From Arthrobotrys musiformis (lineage: Eukaryota; Ascomycota; Orbiliomycetes; Orbiliales; Orbiliaceae): 64,000 nucleotides of DNA. The first letter of the stretch is position 1. Every line of letters starts with the position of its first letter. The position numbers and the translations under genes are program-made. This document shows, one piece after another, positions 1 to 11,427 of the stretch. Below the pieces are notes generated by a model that worked only from the letters and a program-made list of their open reading frames with translations, was not told where the DNA came from and searched no databases. Location: positions 434,001 to 498,000 of the forward strand of contig JAVHJL010000001.1 of assembly GCA_036971715.1 (NCBI GenBank), written 5' to 3'.

Positions 1-89
1 CAGATATATCGGATGATGATGAGATTGGGGCGAGCGATTTCGGGGTCTTCCCATCACGAGCTGGAGCGGAGTTATGGACAGGTTTGTGA
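1..89 (+). CDS. Possible C-terminal end of a gene cut by the left edge
   Basis: One frame is open from base 3 to a TGA at 87-89 and reads as an acidic tail (DISDDDEIGASDF, then about 15 more residues ending in WTGL). It could be the last codons of a protein whose body lies left of the window. The stretch is too short to identify, and a chance open frame of this length is common, so the call rests only on the plausible composition. Confidence 0.25.
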   Translation, partial: DISDDDEIGASDFGVFPSRAGAELWTGL

Positions 90-742
90 CAGCATTATCA
101 CACAGCAATGTATTGGGTCCCCTAATTATACGACAAACCAACGAGGGAAATCAAACTCATGGAGCTGATATAGGCATATATCTCAATCTATGGCGCCATG
201 GCTTTGGAAAACTTTGGTTGGGTGCCCTCTCTATCACCTTCTTTCGTACGCACTGAATATTTCCCTTACTAGTATCCGAGCTACGAATAACACACCTGTT
301 GCTTGCAGTGCGGCGTTTATGTATAGTCGAGATAGAAATGCTCCAACATTTAATTGCGACCTAATATGATTCACCAGCGCACGGGACCAGCAATTTAAAA
401 TTCAAAACCCCTGAATCGAATGCGCTACCATCATTTGTCTCGTACCCAGACCTGTATGATTATCCGTATATGTGTATAACCCACATTAAAATTTAAGACC
501 TCATGCTTGGGATTATTGCTATTTTCCCGAGGAAAAGTATAGCAGCTGCAAGGCGGTCTCGTACCCAGACCGCACAAAAAGTGACCGATGTTACTTATCT
601 TGCGTTGTTCTCCAAAACTACAACAGACCTGCCCCAATCGTGTAACCCGAACACGCTAACCAAAGCTAAACCACAACCACATCACGTCTTCCCAATTCCT
701 CATCACCAAGACATCACCACCAGACACCAGAACTCTGCGACC
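90..742. other. Upstream region of BUB3
   Basis: I see no gene here. An in-frame open stretch continues upstream of the BUB3 ATG, but it is read out of 5' leader sequence rich in CCA/ACA and does not resemble protein. The bases just before 743 (CTCTGCGACC) give an acceptable fungal start context. Confidence 0.5.
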
Positions 743-1974
743 ATGTCAAGTAAGTCCCACCCTCCCTCTTCAGATCAAAGCCAACATCAAAATGCTGATT
801 CCATAAACTTTCCCCAACTAACCAGCTTCCAAACAGATAACTTCGAAATCTCCACCACCATCTCCGACGCAATCTCATCGGTCAACTACTCGCCTTCTGC
901 GCCGACAACTTTACTAGTATCATCATGGGACCAGACGCTGAGACTCATAGACACACATGCTGGGACTAGTGGCAGGGAGTTAGCACGGATCGATACGTCG
1001 GCGCCGGTGCTAGACGCGTGTTTTGTAGGCCATGATGGAACAAAGGCCGTTGCTGCTGGATTGGATCAGAGCGTTAAATAGTATGAGGCCCTTGTTCTAT
1101 ATCCCCGGCCCTATTATCTCAAGACTATGTCCTAATATCTAGTTTCAATGTCGTAGCTTTGATCTCTCTCGATCCACCCGAACCGCCACACTAAGCAGCC
1201 ATTCCACGGCCGCCAAAGCAGTCGCCTATAACAATGACCTCTCAACTATAATCTCCGGCTCCTGGGATTGTTCCTTACATCTCCACGACGCCCGAACCGC
1301 CTCACAAACATCCTCGCATACCCTGCCGCACAAAATTTTCAGTCTATCAACAATAACAAACAAACTGGTGGTCGCCATGGCCTGTCGTTCGATTCACATA
1401 TACGACCTACGATCCATGTCAGAACCCTTACAACGTCGCGAGTCTAGCTTAAAGTTCATGACGAGGACGGTACGGTGTATGCCGAACGGGGAAGGGTACG
1501 CTAGTAGTAGCATTGAAGGGAGAGTTGCGGTTGAGTTTTTCGATCCGAGTAAGGAGAGTCAGAGCCGGAAGTATGCGTTTAAATGCCACAGGCAGCCGGA
1601 GGGCGACGTTGATGTCGTTTATCCGGTTAATGCACTGGCATTCCATCCTACGTATGTTACCTCATTCTTTCTGCAGAAAAATATAATTTGAAGAGCTGAG
1701 CTAATTCGTTGATTGTAGATACGGTACCTTCGCCTCAGGTGGTGGAGACGGCGTCGTAGCGTTATGGGACGGCGTAGCAAAGAGACGGTTAAAGCAGTAC
1801 CCGGGATACCCAGCATCAATCGCAGCAATGGGATTCTCGAATAATGGAAAATACTTGGCGATTGCGAGTTGTAATGGGTTTGAAGACGGCAAGGAAACGG
1901 TACCAAATCCGGAGAACAAACTATTCGTCCGAGAGATGGGCGAAAACGAGGCGAAGCCAAAGAGCATGGGATAG
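743..1974 (+). CDS. BUB3: Mitotic checkpoint protein BUB3 (WD40 propeller)
   Basis: BUB3 binds BUB1 and MAD3/BUBR1 through their GLEBS motifs and brings them to kinetochores in the spindle checkpoint. The model has four exons: 743-749, 837-1080, 1157-1651 and 1719-1974 (333 residues, usual BUB3 length). The first exon is only 7 nt; GTAAGT at 750 and an ACTAAC branch site before the acceptor at 836 support it, and splicing gives MSNNFEISTTISDAISSV, the expected BUB3 beginning. This intron is 87 nt and has no stop, so an unspliced reading looks like a longer protein. WD-type blades are visible: VSSWDQTLRLID, ISGSWDCSLHLHD, MACRSIHIYDLR and FASGGGDGVVALWD. The gene converges on TOM20. Confidence 0.93.
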
Positions 1975-2505
1975 AAAACCTCTGGATTTACAATATAAGA
2001 TACTACTCTTGTTCGTGATGGGTTTCTTGGTTCAAACAACGTGGAGAAATAGCTATAGGAGGTTTAGCTGGTCATCTATAATACAAGAGATAGTTAAAAT
2101 TAAAATTGGCAGAAGAAAACCAAAAAAGCAGGTGATTCAACGGTTCTCTTCTTTTTGAAGACTTTCCGAGCCGATTCGGCGTAAACTGGAGAAAACCCGC
2201 CGAGTGCCTCAAAATCCCAGTTAGGAGGCCAAATTCCCCGTATCCCCCCCCCTCCTTTCCCATCGTCAACCCTTCTCACAGTATGAGGGGAGATATAATT
2301 CAAAAACAAAGATAAGAAACTAAATGAATCCCGAGACCAGAAAGGCGCGAATGATCACCATGCTTTTTGGTTTGCGATATGTACAGTTTGTCGGATAGGC
2401 AAAGAAATGACTTATATGACGGGTTATCGTTATATGTAATCAAGGTTTGAGAATCCCATACTCATTCTGCGTAATGAGTTTATGCGATTTGGGGGGTGAA
2501 GGCAA
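1975..2505. other. Spacer between convergent BUB3 and TOM20
   Basis: This holds the 3' untranslated regions of the two convergent genes. Open frames on both strands near 2072-2309 overlap each other and resemble nothing known. Confidence 0.6.
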
Positions 2506-3147
2506 TTATTCTATCGGCTCGCCAAGAATGCTGGAGTCCCCAAGAGCTATGGCTTGTCCCAAGATATCAAGGACGTTCTGAACAAATATATTAGCGACAC
2601 ATCCCATAGCAAGTTCACAATTTCTGGGGGAGGGACAAAAATACCTTTGGTACAGTCTTCTCATAAATTCCAATCAGGTTAGGAGGATCCGGGTAGACCT
2701 TCAAAGCCTTATAAAAGCATAAAGCCGCCTCTACGGCCTTCGATTCGCCCATTGCCAGCAATCCCTCTCCCATTGCAACTTCGTTCATGAAATAAGCTTC
2801 CCTCTCTTCTACGCCTGTAGGATATCCTTCCTCGTTTGCTGCCATAACCGCTGCGCGGAGCTGTGACTTTTGGTTCTCTACTTCGGCTTCAACCTCTGCC
2901 TTTTGAGCACGAGCATGCTTACGGCGTTCACGGGCAAGTGATTTTCGGAAGTTGGCATCGTGGCGGCGGCGGTGGTCGAAGTACAAGGCGTAGGCTATGT
3001 CATCACACGACGTTAGTGGGGGTTCCCAATTTTCTAAAAAAAATTCTTTTTTTGACCCGGGTGAACGGATAGGTATGGTGGTAAAGTACCTAAAGTTAAA
3101 GCAACGGCGGTAACCGCACTGGCAGTGATAATCTGGGAGGTTTGCAT
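2506..3147 (-). CDS. TOM20: Mitochondrial import receptor subunit TOM20
   Basis: TOM20 is the outer-membrane receptor that recognises presequences for the TOM translocase. Exons on the minus strand are 3147-3090, 2994-2645 and 2577-2506 (159 residues). Exon 1 encodes MQTSQIITASAVTAVALTL, an N-terminal membrane anchor continuing as AYALYFDHRRRHD, the classic anchor followed by a basic patch. The receptor domain follows, with a Glu-rich helix, EREAYFMNEVAMGE and ALCFYKALKVYPDPPNLIGIYEKTVP. The last exon reads NVLDILGQAIALGD. Introns have GTAC/GTAT donors and a CACTAAC branch site. The acidic C-terminal tail seen in some fungal homologues is short here. Confidence 0.93.
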
Positions 3148-4391
3148 TGCGGAAGGAGTTTGGGTAGAGCCGTGGCCGCGGGGTAGGTGGAGGGGTTTGA
3201 GGGTTCGGAGTGGTGCAACTTCGATATCAACTTGCGCAAGTTACGTCGAAAACTTCTTATCGTAAAACGATTGTTTGTGGTCGGAATGGGTAGATAGGAG
3301 ATGATAATGGCGTATCGTTGACGGGAGGCACTATAAGTACTATAACAAATAGGTCCTTTGGCCGGGGGTTATCGGGAGGCACAGGGAGGAAGTTGGTGAG
3401 GCCGATGGAGCGTATGGCGATAGTATCGTCGTTATGAACAGCTGCAGATGAGAAAAGAGCCGCGCAAGAAATTTTGGTGGTTCCGACTTAGAAGCAGACT
3501 AAGACATCGAATCGCCATGGCAGGAAGGTCGTGCAGGCAAACACGTTCGATGTGCAACACAGCAACGCATTCAACACTTTTGTGCAACCAGACGAAAACT
3601 GCAACATCTCCAACGCACTTCATTGACTTATGAAACTTCAGTAGTTTACACGACCCAGATACATATAGCTACTTCATGAGCATTGCAAATCACTGAAAGA
3701 AGGCTGAACTAACACATCTGTACAAAAGCATTGGAATGCTGTTGTTCCGATTGGTAGTTCTAAAGCTAAAAGTACTAGTGAAGAAACCCTAGGAAATCGT
3801 CTGTGCTGAAGTTCTAGTACCCGATGCCATATATAACGTATAACTACAGCACGTACTTTATAAGAGCAACCCCGTAATGGAAGCCTTATGACCGTATACA
3901 GTACGCTCGTTAGGACGCATTCCCACTGTTCGACGCCTGAATAGCTTCATTGCCCACATCGCGAGTATGTATATCGATATCAATGACAGCCGACAACCGA
4001 ACCTGCCAAGGTATGCCAAGGTTCGCCGCACACCCCCCCACCCTTCACAGCGTTACTCTTTACCAATTGCCAATTGACCAGATATTACTCGAACCCGAGG
4101 GTTTTTATACTCAGCACATCCATATGAGAACATCAATATGGGCCCAGATACCGGATATCGATCCGTGTTACAAATCCCACTATAATCCCTATTGTTCCCA
4201 GCCCTGTGCTACGATCCCTCGATCCTTCGCTTTTCGCATACCTTGAGACCCGATTGGCTCTGGGCGCCAATTTTTCGAACATGTTCCCCTGCAGAATCGA
4301 AACCAAGACCTAGCCGAGTGGCGCAGCCATAACATTATGGGAATAGAAATTATAAATTAATGCGCGCAGCAACAAGAGCCGTGCGAACAAG
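3148..4391. other. Intergenic region between TOM20 and the membrane-protein gene
   Basis: This is about 1.2 kb with the divergent promoters of the two flanking genes. Open frames at 3432-3633 (both strands) and 3950-4246 lack proper starts or recognisable content. I see no RNA gene. Confidence 0.5.
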
Positions 4392-4400
4392 TATATAAAA
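4392..4400 (+). promoter_or_regulatory. Likely TATA box of the downstream membrane-protein gene
   Basis: The sequence TATATAAAA lies about 150 bases before the chosen ATG at 4553, in a plausible position for a core promoter with a 5' leader of about 120 bases. Confidence 0.45.
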
Positions 4401-4552
4401 GATATCGGACGACGTTGATTGATCGATCGTCGATCCAGATCTATTGCTCCCGCCTACTCTATCGCGCCGCTCCCGTCCGGTTGACGCCTATCACTCGGGA
4501 GGAATATATTCCATATAAGGAGCTGCATGAGGCTCTACGACTAGAACGCAGC

Positions 4553-5552
4553 ATGCAACCTATGCCCAACCCGCCCCTGCCAAGCGGGCCCCCCGACGAT
4601 TCCGGAAAACACACAACATTCGGCGGCATCGCGTACACCCCGCAACCCCCTAAGACAATATGCGGCATACGAAGGCGGATTTTCTTCGTGATTCTTGCGG
4701 TCGCGATAATCGCTATAATTGGGGGGTTGAGCGCCGGACTTGGGGTCGCTGTTAGTAAAAACAACAGCGCAGCGGCGGCCACAGTGACGGTAACCGCCGG
4801 CGCGAGTGCCGGTTCGCCGGGTAGGACTACACCCAGCGGGCCCGAAAATACCTCCGAGAATAGTTCGTCTGGCGGATCACCTACCGATTCCTCTGGCAAT
4901 ACCCGCTCCACGGCTACCGGTACAACAACACTATCCGGCGGCCCTCCACCCTCAGGAGCTACCCCCTTCTCCATAGGAACCGGTTTCTCGACTATAACGT
5001 TTAGCAAATACTCGACCTCCGGCGAACTATGTTCTTTCTTCAATGACCTCCACCCACTCTCGACGGTGGTTGAGCCCTGGATCCGCGGCGACGCCAATTC
5101 GGGCTATGGAGCATCATGGGCCCAAACGAGCAGCCAGGTGGTCGTGACGAACCCGAGCACTACAGTTACTATACAAGGCGAGAGATACACCGCTACAGGA
5201 ACTTTCTTGGCCGAAGCCGTTACCAACGTTCCGGCGTGGGATTTTAAGAAGTCGACCGTACCTACGGTTTATGGGTGCGAATTCACCGGATCGGTTCATT
5301 TGTTGTTTGAAGAGACGGGGCGGATGAGGTATATTATGTATGTATATCCCTCTCGGATCGTTTGATTGTATGATTCCAGGGTCCCGAGGATTTTGCAACT
5401 AATCCGGTTTGAAACCTGTAGTTCTGTGGATCTAGCCGACACATGCGCGATTGGGACCGAGTCGGTACAAGGCGGAGCTACCTGTTCTCTATGTAAGTCT
5501 CAATCAAACACCTTACCCGGTTACTTCTTGCTCGATACAATTTAAAGGCTGA
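4553..5552 (+). CDS. Single-pass membrane protein with Ser/Thr-rich stalk and Cys-containing domain
   Basis: I do not recognise a named family. The first in-frame ATG is at 4553; the open frame extends upstream without another ATG. The protein has no cleavable signal peptide. A Pro-rich cytoplasmic-looking head (1-40) ends in CGIRRR and is followed by one strong membrane helix at about 43-67. A Ser/Thr/Gly-rich stalk (about 70-150) leads to a domain with several cysteines. The model is 4553-5328, 5380-5492 and 5548-5552 (297 residues). The middle junction restores a Cys-containing frame (FETCSS, ADTCAIG, GATCSLC). If the last intron is not removed, translation ends at 5545 with about 17 different residues. 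The architecture suggests a surface sensor or wall-associated protein, but function is not known. Confidence 0.7.
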
Positions 5553-6675
5553 CTAGAATTCTCTACAAAAGACTGGAGACTTGTCCGGAGCACTTAATCC
5601 TGAATGGAAAATACCAATATTTAAACCCCCTTTTATAATAAACTGACATTATAAGCGCTGGCGTTTTGCTGGAGTATATATTTTATGTCCTACAATAAAG
5701 GTTATAATGGATGGGATTGATGCGGCATAACACAGGTCATATATCAGTGGCAACCGACGCCTTCTTGCCTTCTGATACTATAGCTGGAATGCCAGCACAT
5801 ATGCATGTATAATAAATCACCTACGGGGCTCTTCGGTACCGGGAATGGTATAGATTTAATCTTTTGTGCTTCCTATGTTAGATTTAAATTTAATGAAAAT
5901 ATTTGAGAACCTGCAGTCGCAGCTTAATCCGCGAGCTATCACAGATCATACTTTCATCTCCGAACGCAGGTCGGCCGGCCTAATCGAAACTAGGATTTTC
6001 CGTTCGGGGATCTAAAACAGAACAAACAAGATCTCCCGGTAGAAGAAGACAATGGCAGATAATTTATAATTTAAGCATCTATTTGTCGGTCAAAAAGGCC
6101 TTGTGATTGAGTCGATCAGTCGCAAATTTGGCCGTTATATACATACACTACAGCTTACTGGAACTGTCGATGCATATAGGCCCAATGATCGCTGGAGTAT
6201 CCTAAATGCTGGTACAGCATTCCAGATCTTTCCCCATTCCTCTAAACGGTCAAATGAAATGCGTCAACCACAGTTTTAATTAGCGAGAGAAATATCCCGA
6301 TGGCTTACTACAGCGCCATCGCTTTTGATGTCGCTCTAGCGCTGACAATGTAGTGCGTTTTTGGCTTGTGTCGTTTTGAAGAAAGCTTTTGAACGGGCAT
6401 TGATTGCTGCAGTACACTCAGGCTGACCCATCAGGAACCTCATAGTCAGACTACTCTGGTCATGAACGATTTCACCAACCGAATACTCCAAAGACCTGTA
6501 AGTTCAGTGCCGTCTCAAACCTAGTTGTGTATGCACTTCCCAGTCGGTACTGATCAATCAATATGCATATGTGATGTAGTCATCAGCAGCAGCAGATAGA
6601 ATCATCCTCCTGTCAAACACCCCGCTAGACCCAACCGCAACTCAACCCGCAATCCTCAATTCCAATACCCCAGAA
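5553..6675. other. AT-rich intergenic region before the paralogue cluster
   Basis: There is no open frame of note. The region is AT-rich with short ATAT and TTTAAA runs. It separates the membrane-protein gene from the first member of the PYK family. Confidence 0.5.
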
Positions 6676-7062
6676 ATGACCGGCCAATCTCCATCCCTCT
6701 ACAAGCTCATAATCCTCAGGAACGACCTCCAGCGGGACGACTGGAAGGATGCCACCGTCTCGATTTTCGACACCAACGAAGATCCGACACCGGATAACCA
6801 CCCGCTGCTGCTGTTCCAACTAGCGAACTACTCGTCAGCCGCACTCAAGTTTCTGGAACGCGTAGTCGACCAAGTCAACACCGGGCCGCAACTGCAGGGT
6901 ACTGGGTGTAAATATTGTCCCTCCGCTGCGGTCAGATATGATACTGATCCTCATGGACATCATCGCGGGGTTATCTTGAAGTTGACAAATATCGATCGGG
7001 ATTATCGGGAGTACTCGCAGAGGGATGAACCACCGAGATACGCGGGTTCGGCTTCTCAGTAG
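6676..7062 (+). CDS. PYK-family orphan protein, member A
   Basis: This 128-residue intronless protein of unknown function is the first of nine paralogues in 6.7-17.3 kb. Family landmarks: LYK at 8-10 followed by hydrophobic LIIL, SIFD at 29-32, an amphipathic helix LKFLERVVDQVN at about 57-68, GTGCKYC at 75-81, and a final strand VILKL at about 99-103. No signal peptide or membrane helix is visible, so it is probably intracellular. It is closest to member B (shared GTGCKYC and IFD). The tail after residue 105 is short and polar. Confidence 0.72.
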   Translation: MTGQSPSLYKLIILRNDLQRDDWKDATVSIFDTNEDPTPDNHPLLLFQLANYSSAALKFLERVVDQVNTGPQLQGTGCKYCPSAAVRYDTDPHGHHRGVILKLTNIDRDYREYSQRDEPPRYAGSASQ

Positions 7063-8069
7063 TCAGAATACTATGAGAAGTGGTATTAGGCTTCGATCGA
7101 GAAAAGAGATTGCTAGATGTCACCTTTCTCGGTTTGAGACGGTGCATTGAATTAAATTTCGAGGTTTTGTGGCGGCTTATCGACAAAGTTCACATGGAAC
7201 TCGGAACTGGGGGAATTGGCTGTGTAACAACAAAAGCTTGACACAAACTCCAATCGGGAAACTCGCCGAAAACGTGCACCATGGGTTCCAGCTTCTCCAA
7301 ATAGAAATCCATAGTAGAATTAGCTCTCAAAAAGGCGTTCCCTCCCAGTCATAAATCTCTTAGAATGCGCATGTACATACCACCACCACTACTGTATGTA
7401 CTTTTCTGATATATCAAACACAAACAGACACACCCGCGGGAAGAACCGTCAATACAATCCTGTGACGTGAGGCTGCCTACAAGTTTGCACAGACATGGAC
7501 GATACAATTGCATCTTATTCTATTAAATTTAAGACTACGGCCCCTAAGCTGACATACTTATCCCGTAAACTAAAGGCTGTTGCGGATGCATGTAGCAAAG
7601 TGCGCAGTATGCATCCTTCAGCGGCTTTTCCCGTTATCGTGATCGATACGCATCCGGTCAATTTAATATAATCCGAGTACAGGACAAGGGTACAACGTTA
7701 ATCTTGATCTGGATCATCGTTACAGCTAACGTTTTTCATCTCGTCATTGTTAAATTTATAAACCAAATTCACTGCAGGCTTGAGCATATAAGAGCATGCC
7801 ATCGGTCCCAAAGGTTAGATAAGTATCGAAATTTCGAAATAAAGGCATGAAAAGGTTTACAAAGTGACCCTTCCTAGAGAGCCCCGAAATAAATTCTCGA
7901 AAGATCTTGAGATTCCTCTGCTATCTAGTATCAAGCTCCCTCAAAGAGATAGGTATTTGAACCCCAGAAGCACCCTCTGAGATACACCCTCATGCTCAAA
8001 GTCAAAACTAGTATCAAGCCGAGTCTACAACCCTGGCTCGTGTACCTTTAGGCGCTGCTACTCCAAAAA
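7063..8069. other. Spacer between paralogues A and B
   Basis: This is AT-rich sequence with no supported gene. I saw no leftover PYK-like fragment on either strand. Confidence 0.45.
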
Positions 8070-8555
8070 ATGGAAAGACAACTTCCGCTGCCCTACAAAA
8101 TCGTCATTATCCGCAAAGAAAGCGAAGAGTGGCTCTTAGCACACACTTCGATATTCGATTGCGCAGAACCTCCACGCCTCCCTACGCTAGGCCAAAATGA
8201 CCTAGAAATAAAGGACTCACGTTTCCAACTCGCTGTATATTCTACAGCTTGTTTAGTCTTTATCGAGCAGGTTCTCGAAAAGATTAACGCCTCGCCGGCT
8301 TTGGAGGGCACTGGCTGCAAGTACTGCATTTTCGGCGCCGACACGGCAAATCTTGACGGAAGGTGGGAGAAGATTTGCATTATTTTGAAATTGGCGAACT
8401 GCAACGACACGTTCAGGGCTGTTGTGGGAGAACCGGGATACTCAAGGGTTTGCCAGGCCGAGGAGGAGGAACTCTCTCACGCGTTCGAACAGTCTCGACT
8501 AGAGACCCCGGTACCCTCAGAGGCTTCAGTGCCCTCAGTACCGGTACCGGCTTAA
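8070..8555 (+). CDS. PYK-family orphan protein, member B
   Basis: Unknown function, 161 residues, no intron. PYK sits at residues 8-10, followed by IVII; then SIFD at 27-30, a helix CLVFIEQVLEKIN at about 61-73, GTGCKYC at 80-86 and IILKL at about 104-108. A loop of about 20 residues between IFD and the helix is longer than in A. The tail is Glu-rich, then Pro/Val/Ser-rich (PVPSEASVPSVPVPA). No targeting signal is visible. The start ATG at 8070 fits the fixed distance to PYK seen in the other members. Confidence 0.75.
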   Translation: MERQLPLPYKIVIIRKESEEWLLAHTSIFDCAEPPRLPTLGQNDLEIKDSRFQLAVYSTACLVFIEQVLEKINASPALEGTGCKYCIFGADTANLDGRWEKICIILKLANCNDTFRAVVGEPGYSRVCQAEEEELSHAFEQSRLETPVPSEASVPSVPVPA

Positions 8556-9678
8556 CCCACCTCCTGCAGCCTGCATATCGTGCTATCTAGTTTTATTTCA
8601 TCTCCAACATATATGCTGCATGGTCTAATTACTATTTCCCTTTTGCAAATTTCCAATTCCTGAATTGGAGCGATACCATGTACGATACTACTAACTCCAA
8701 ATCGACATCGCTCCCCCGATGAATGCATGTATCGGCATATATTAATGTACAATCTATTCGAGCATATCACATCAATTTAATCCGTTGCCATTGTCTGCAA
8801 TATAGGGATTGCCATCATCTAGTTGACTCTCGTCTGGACTTCGGGCGCCATGTAGTACTATAGTGAGTTTTTATAAATGGCCGTGATTCTGGGGCTGTCT
8901 TTCAAATATTTCATATAGCTATAGTACTGCCTAGCTAAGTATCTATATGGAAAATAGTTTATGAGTTGCGAGGCTTCCCAAAGCCGATATTAAACGATCG
9001 AGTCCGTAGTATGCACCACTTCGAGCAGTGGGGTTTTAACGCCTATCATATGAGCATACACACTAGTACGAGTATACTATATTTTGCATGCTGGTGGGCC
9101 ATGAGACGTATTTGTGGTCTAAATATAGTAATATTCAATGAATTGAATGCAAAAAGTATCAGGTTTTGCGAAATAGTTGGTACCGCATTGTCAGATTCTT
9201 CGAAAGTGGAGGCGGCTACCTCAATTAACCCCACGTTCGTTGATTACGACTTGCAGCCTACCCACATGCGTCGTACGTACCAGCCAGATCCTTCAACACT
9301 GCATTGGCTGCAGATATCGGTACCGATATACGTATACCAGCGGATAGCAAGGCTGTAAATATTTAGAAATCACCGACTCCAGTGAGAGAACTCCCGTGTT
9401 GGCTGGCGCCGCGAGACCAACTCCAGTCGAGTTTTGCTACTTTATCACTTAGAACTCAATATATATTGTATATTTTATATTTCTCTCAAAGCCCAATCAG
9501 CAATACCTTATTAGAGGCTGCTCTAGCGCTAGCCTAGGCCATCGCGAGCCCGACATTGCATTGTGAGTAAAGGAAAAATCCAACAATTCGCAACGAAACT
9601 CAGAGCGGAGGCGCACCCGCCGGCCTCATCCACCAAAAAGCAATTTAAAGCGCATAGAATAGAAGGATAGTAGCAGTG
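8556..9678. other. Spacer between paralogues B and C
   Basis: AT-rich; one open frame at 8966-9358 begins with TTG and has no resemblance to the cluster family. I see nothing supportable. Confidence 0.45.
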
Positions 9679-10374
9679 ATGGCCACGTATACACACGAGC
9701 CTGTAAATGTCATTCTCCTCTTTCCCTCAGGGCGTGTTTATTCTTACTTTATAATTTACCTTTAATCCTCGGGGTAGTTCGGTCCTGCGCCATACCAACG
9801 ATCCGCAACACTCTTATTACCCTCATCGCTAGGCCAAAAGCCACCCCGCCGACCTCGAGCCAAGGTTCAGATCAGAAGCGACCCAACGATTCCCCCATTC
9901 CCTTACAAACTTATAATAATCAGAAACGATGGACCCGATCAAACGGATTGGACCAACGCCCACGTTTCCACCTTCGATTTGTGCGAGGAGCCAGTACAGC
10001 AATCAAACCGTCCTTCCAGCGTTTTCCAACTACTCAGCTGCGCTGCGGGGACGCTGAGGTTTATCGAGTCGGTGATCGAGAGTGTTAATGAGGCGCCTGA
10101 GGTTAGAAGTTCGGCGTATAGATATTGTTTGCATTCATTGGATACCGGCGCTTGGGTGAATTCCCTGTTGATATGTCAAGCCCTGGTTCTGAAGTTGGGA
10201 AAGAGCGAGGTTTTGGAGGATACAGACAGCGATGCCGGGCCTGTGACGCCGGCGACTAAGAGCGACGCCCCGAGCCCGATTGAATATCAGGCGCCTACTC
10301 CCTTGCCTGGGTATTCCCGCCGTAGGGTCGGACCAGAGACGGATCCGAGCTCAGCATTGTATGGCGGGGATTGA
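9679..10374 (+). CDS. PYK-family orphan protein, member C (start uncertain, possible pseudogene)
   Basis: The family core is clear: FPYKLIIIRND from about 9898, STFD, a helix LRFIESVIESVN, SAYRYC and LVLKLG. However, no ATG lies in this frame between a stop near 9763 and the core. At the position where A and B have Met there is GAC. A two-exon model rescues it: ATG at 9679, exon 9679-9702, donor GTAAAT, acceptor TTCAG at 9870, then 9871-10374, giving 175 residues in frame. The alternative is loss of the start codon and decay. The tail is Pro/Ser/Asp-rich. The putative intron (168 nt) is long for this window. Confidence 0.5.
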
Positions 10375-10977
10375 CGGAGCCGTGTGATATTATTCTACAA
10401 AATGTTCCATATATCAATTAGCCGCCAGGTATATATATGGAGCCGTTCTTTAGATATATTATTTTGGACAGAGGGAATTCAAATCTGAGTTCTACATGAC
10501 TGCGTCTCATAATTAATAGCGCTCCGGATTTAGCTGCACGTATGCACGCATCGTTTTGAACATTCCTTGGAAACCGTTGTCGATTGATTTTTGTGAAACG
10601 CTTTGCAGTTTAAGGTACCGGTGTCTGAGCTACTTGAGAAGCTTTTTTTATTTGCAAACGCTCGAGCCATAAGGCCACCTAACTAGGATTAGTATTAGAA
10701 TCTAATATGCAATTATGACGAAATTACGTCTTTCTTCTAGAAGCGGTATGAGACCACCATAAGCCAAAGAGCTCAATTTTATTAATCCCCGTCAAAAACA
10801 AGCAGCTTATAATAAATCCACAATTCCAAAACTAAGAACCACATTTACTAAAAGCAACCCTCCTCTCAATCACAGGCTCCAAGACTGACATCCCGACTCC
10901 GATATATCCATATAATTGACCATCTATTAATATTTTCCGGAAGCCTCACGGGCGACATTTGGAAGCAAAGGGGAAAT
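10375..10977. other. Spacer between paralogues C and D
   Basis: About 600 bases of AT-rich sequence; nothing recognised. Confidence 0.45.
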
Positions 10978-11427
10978 ATGTCTCAGACTCTGCCTGCACC
11001 TTACAAGTTTGTATTCGTCGACAACGATACTTACTACGGACCCTTGGCTAAACATGAACGCCGCGTCGTTTTCGACTACCTAGACCATGAATCCTTCGCC
11101 GCAACATGCCAAGGGTTCTATGCGGATAAAGGCACCACGACTCTCCGCATCGAAAACTGGGAATTTGTAAGAAGTATAATAGATGAAATCAATAACAGTC
11201 TGGAAACATCAATCCGCGACATGGGGTTTAACTACTATCTACACTTTGCCCACCGCCAACCAAACACATCCAGCCGTTATAATATGTACAGTATCTTCTT
11301 GAAATTTGGAAGAATGGAAACCGTGGCCGACTACCTGGCGAAACACAGCGAATCGCCCTTCCCTTTATCTGGAAGCGACACACCTACATCGGAGATGACA
11401 AGCAATGGGTCCAACAGCAATTCGTAG
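10978..11427 (+). CDS. PYK-family orphan protein, member D
   Basis: Unknown function, 149 residues, intronless. It starts MSQTLPAPYKFVFV, with PYK at 8-10. VFDYLD lies at about 31-36, a helix FVRSIIDEIN at about 63-72, MGFNYYLHF at about 82-90 and SIFLKFGR at about 105-112. The LPAPYK start and the NYYL motif link it to members F, G and H more than to A and B. The tail is Ser/Thr/Asn-rich. It is the last plus-strand gene before the orientation switch. Confidence 0.75.
   Translation: MSQTLPAPYKFVFVDNDTYYGPLAKHERRVVFDYLDHESFAATCQGFYADKGTTTLRIENWEFVRSIIDEINNSLETSIRDMGFNYYLHFAHRQPNTSSRYNMYSIFLKFGRMETVADYLAKHSESPFPLSGSDTPTSEMTSNGSNSNS

Noticed and set aside
3950..4246. 98-codon plus-strand frame
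   Set aside because: It starts with TTG, has no recognisable content, and lies in promoter territory of the next gene.
8966..9358. 130-codon open frame between PYK members B and C
   Set aside because: It begins with TTG and shows none of the family elements; no splice context was found.
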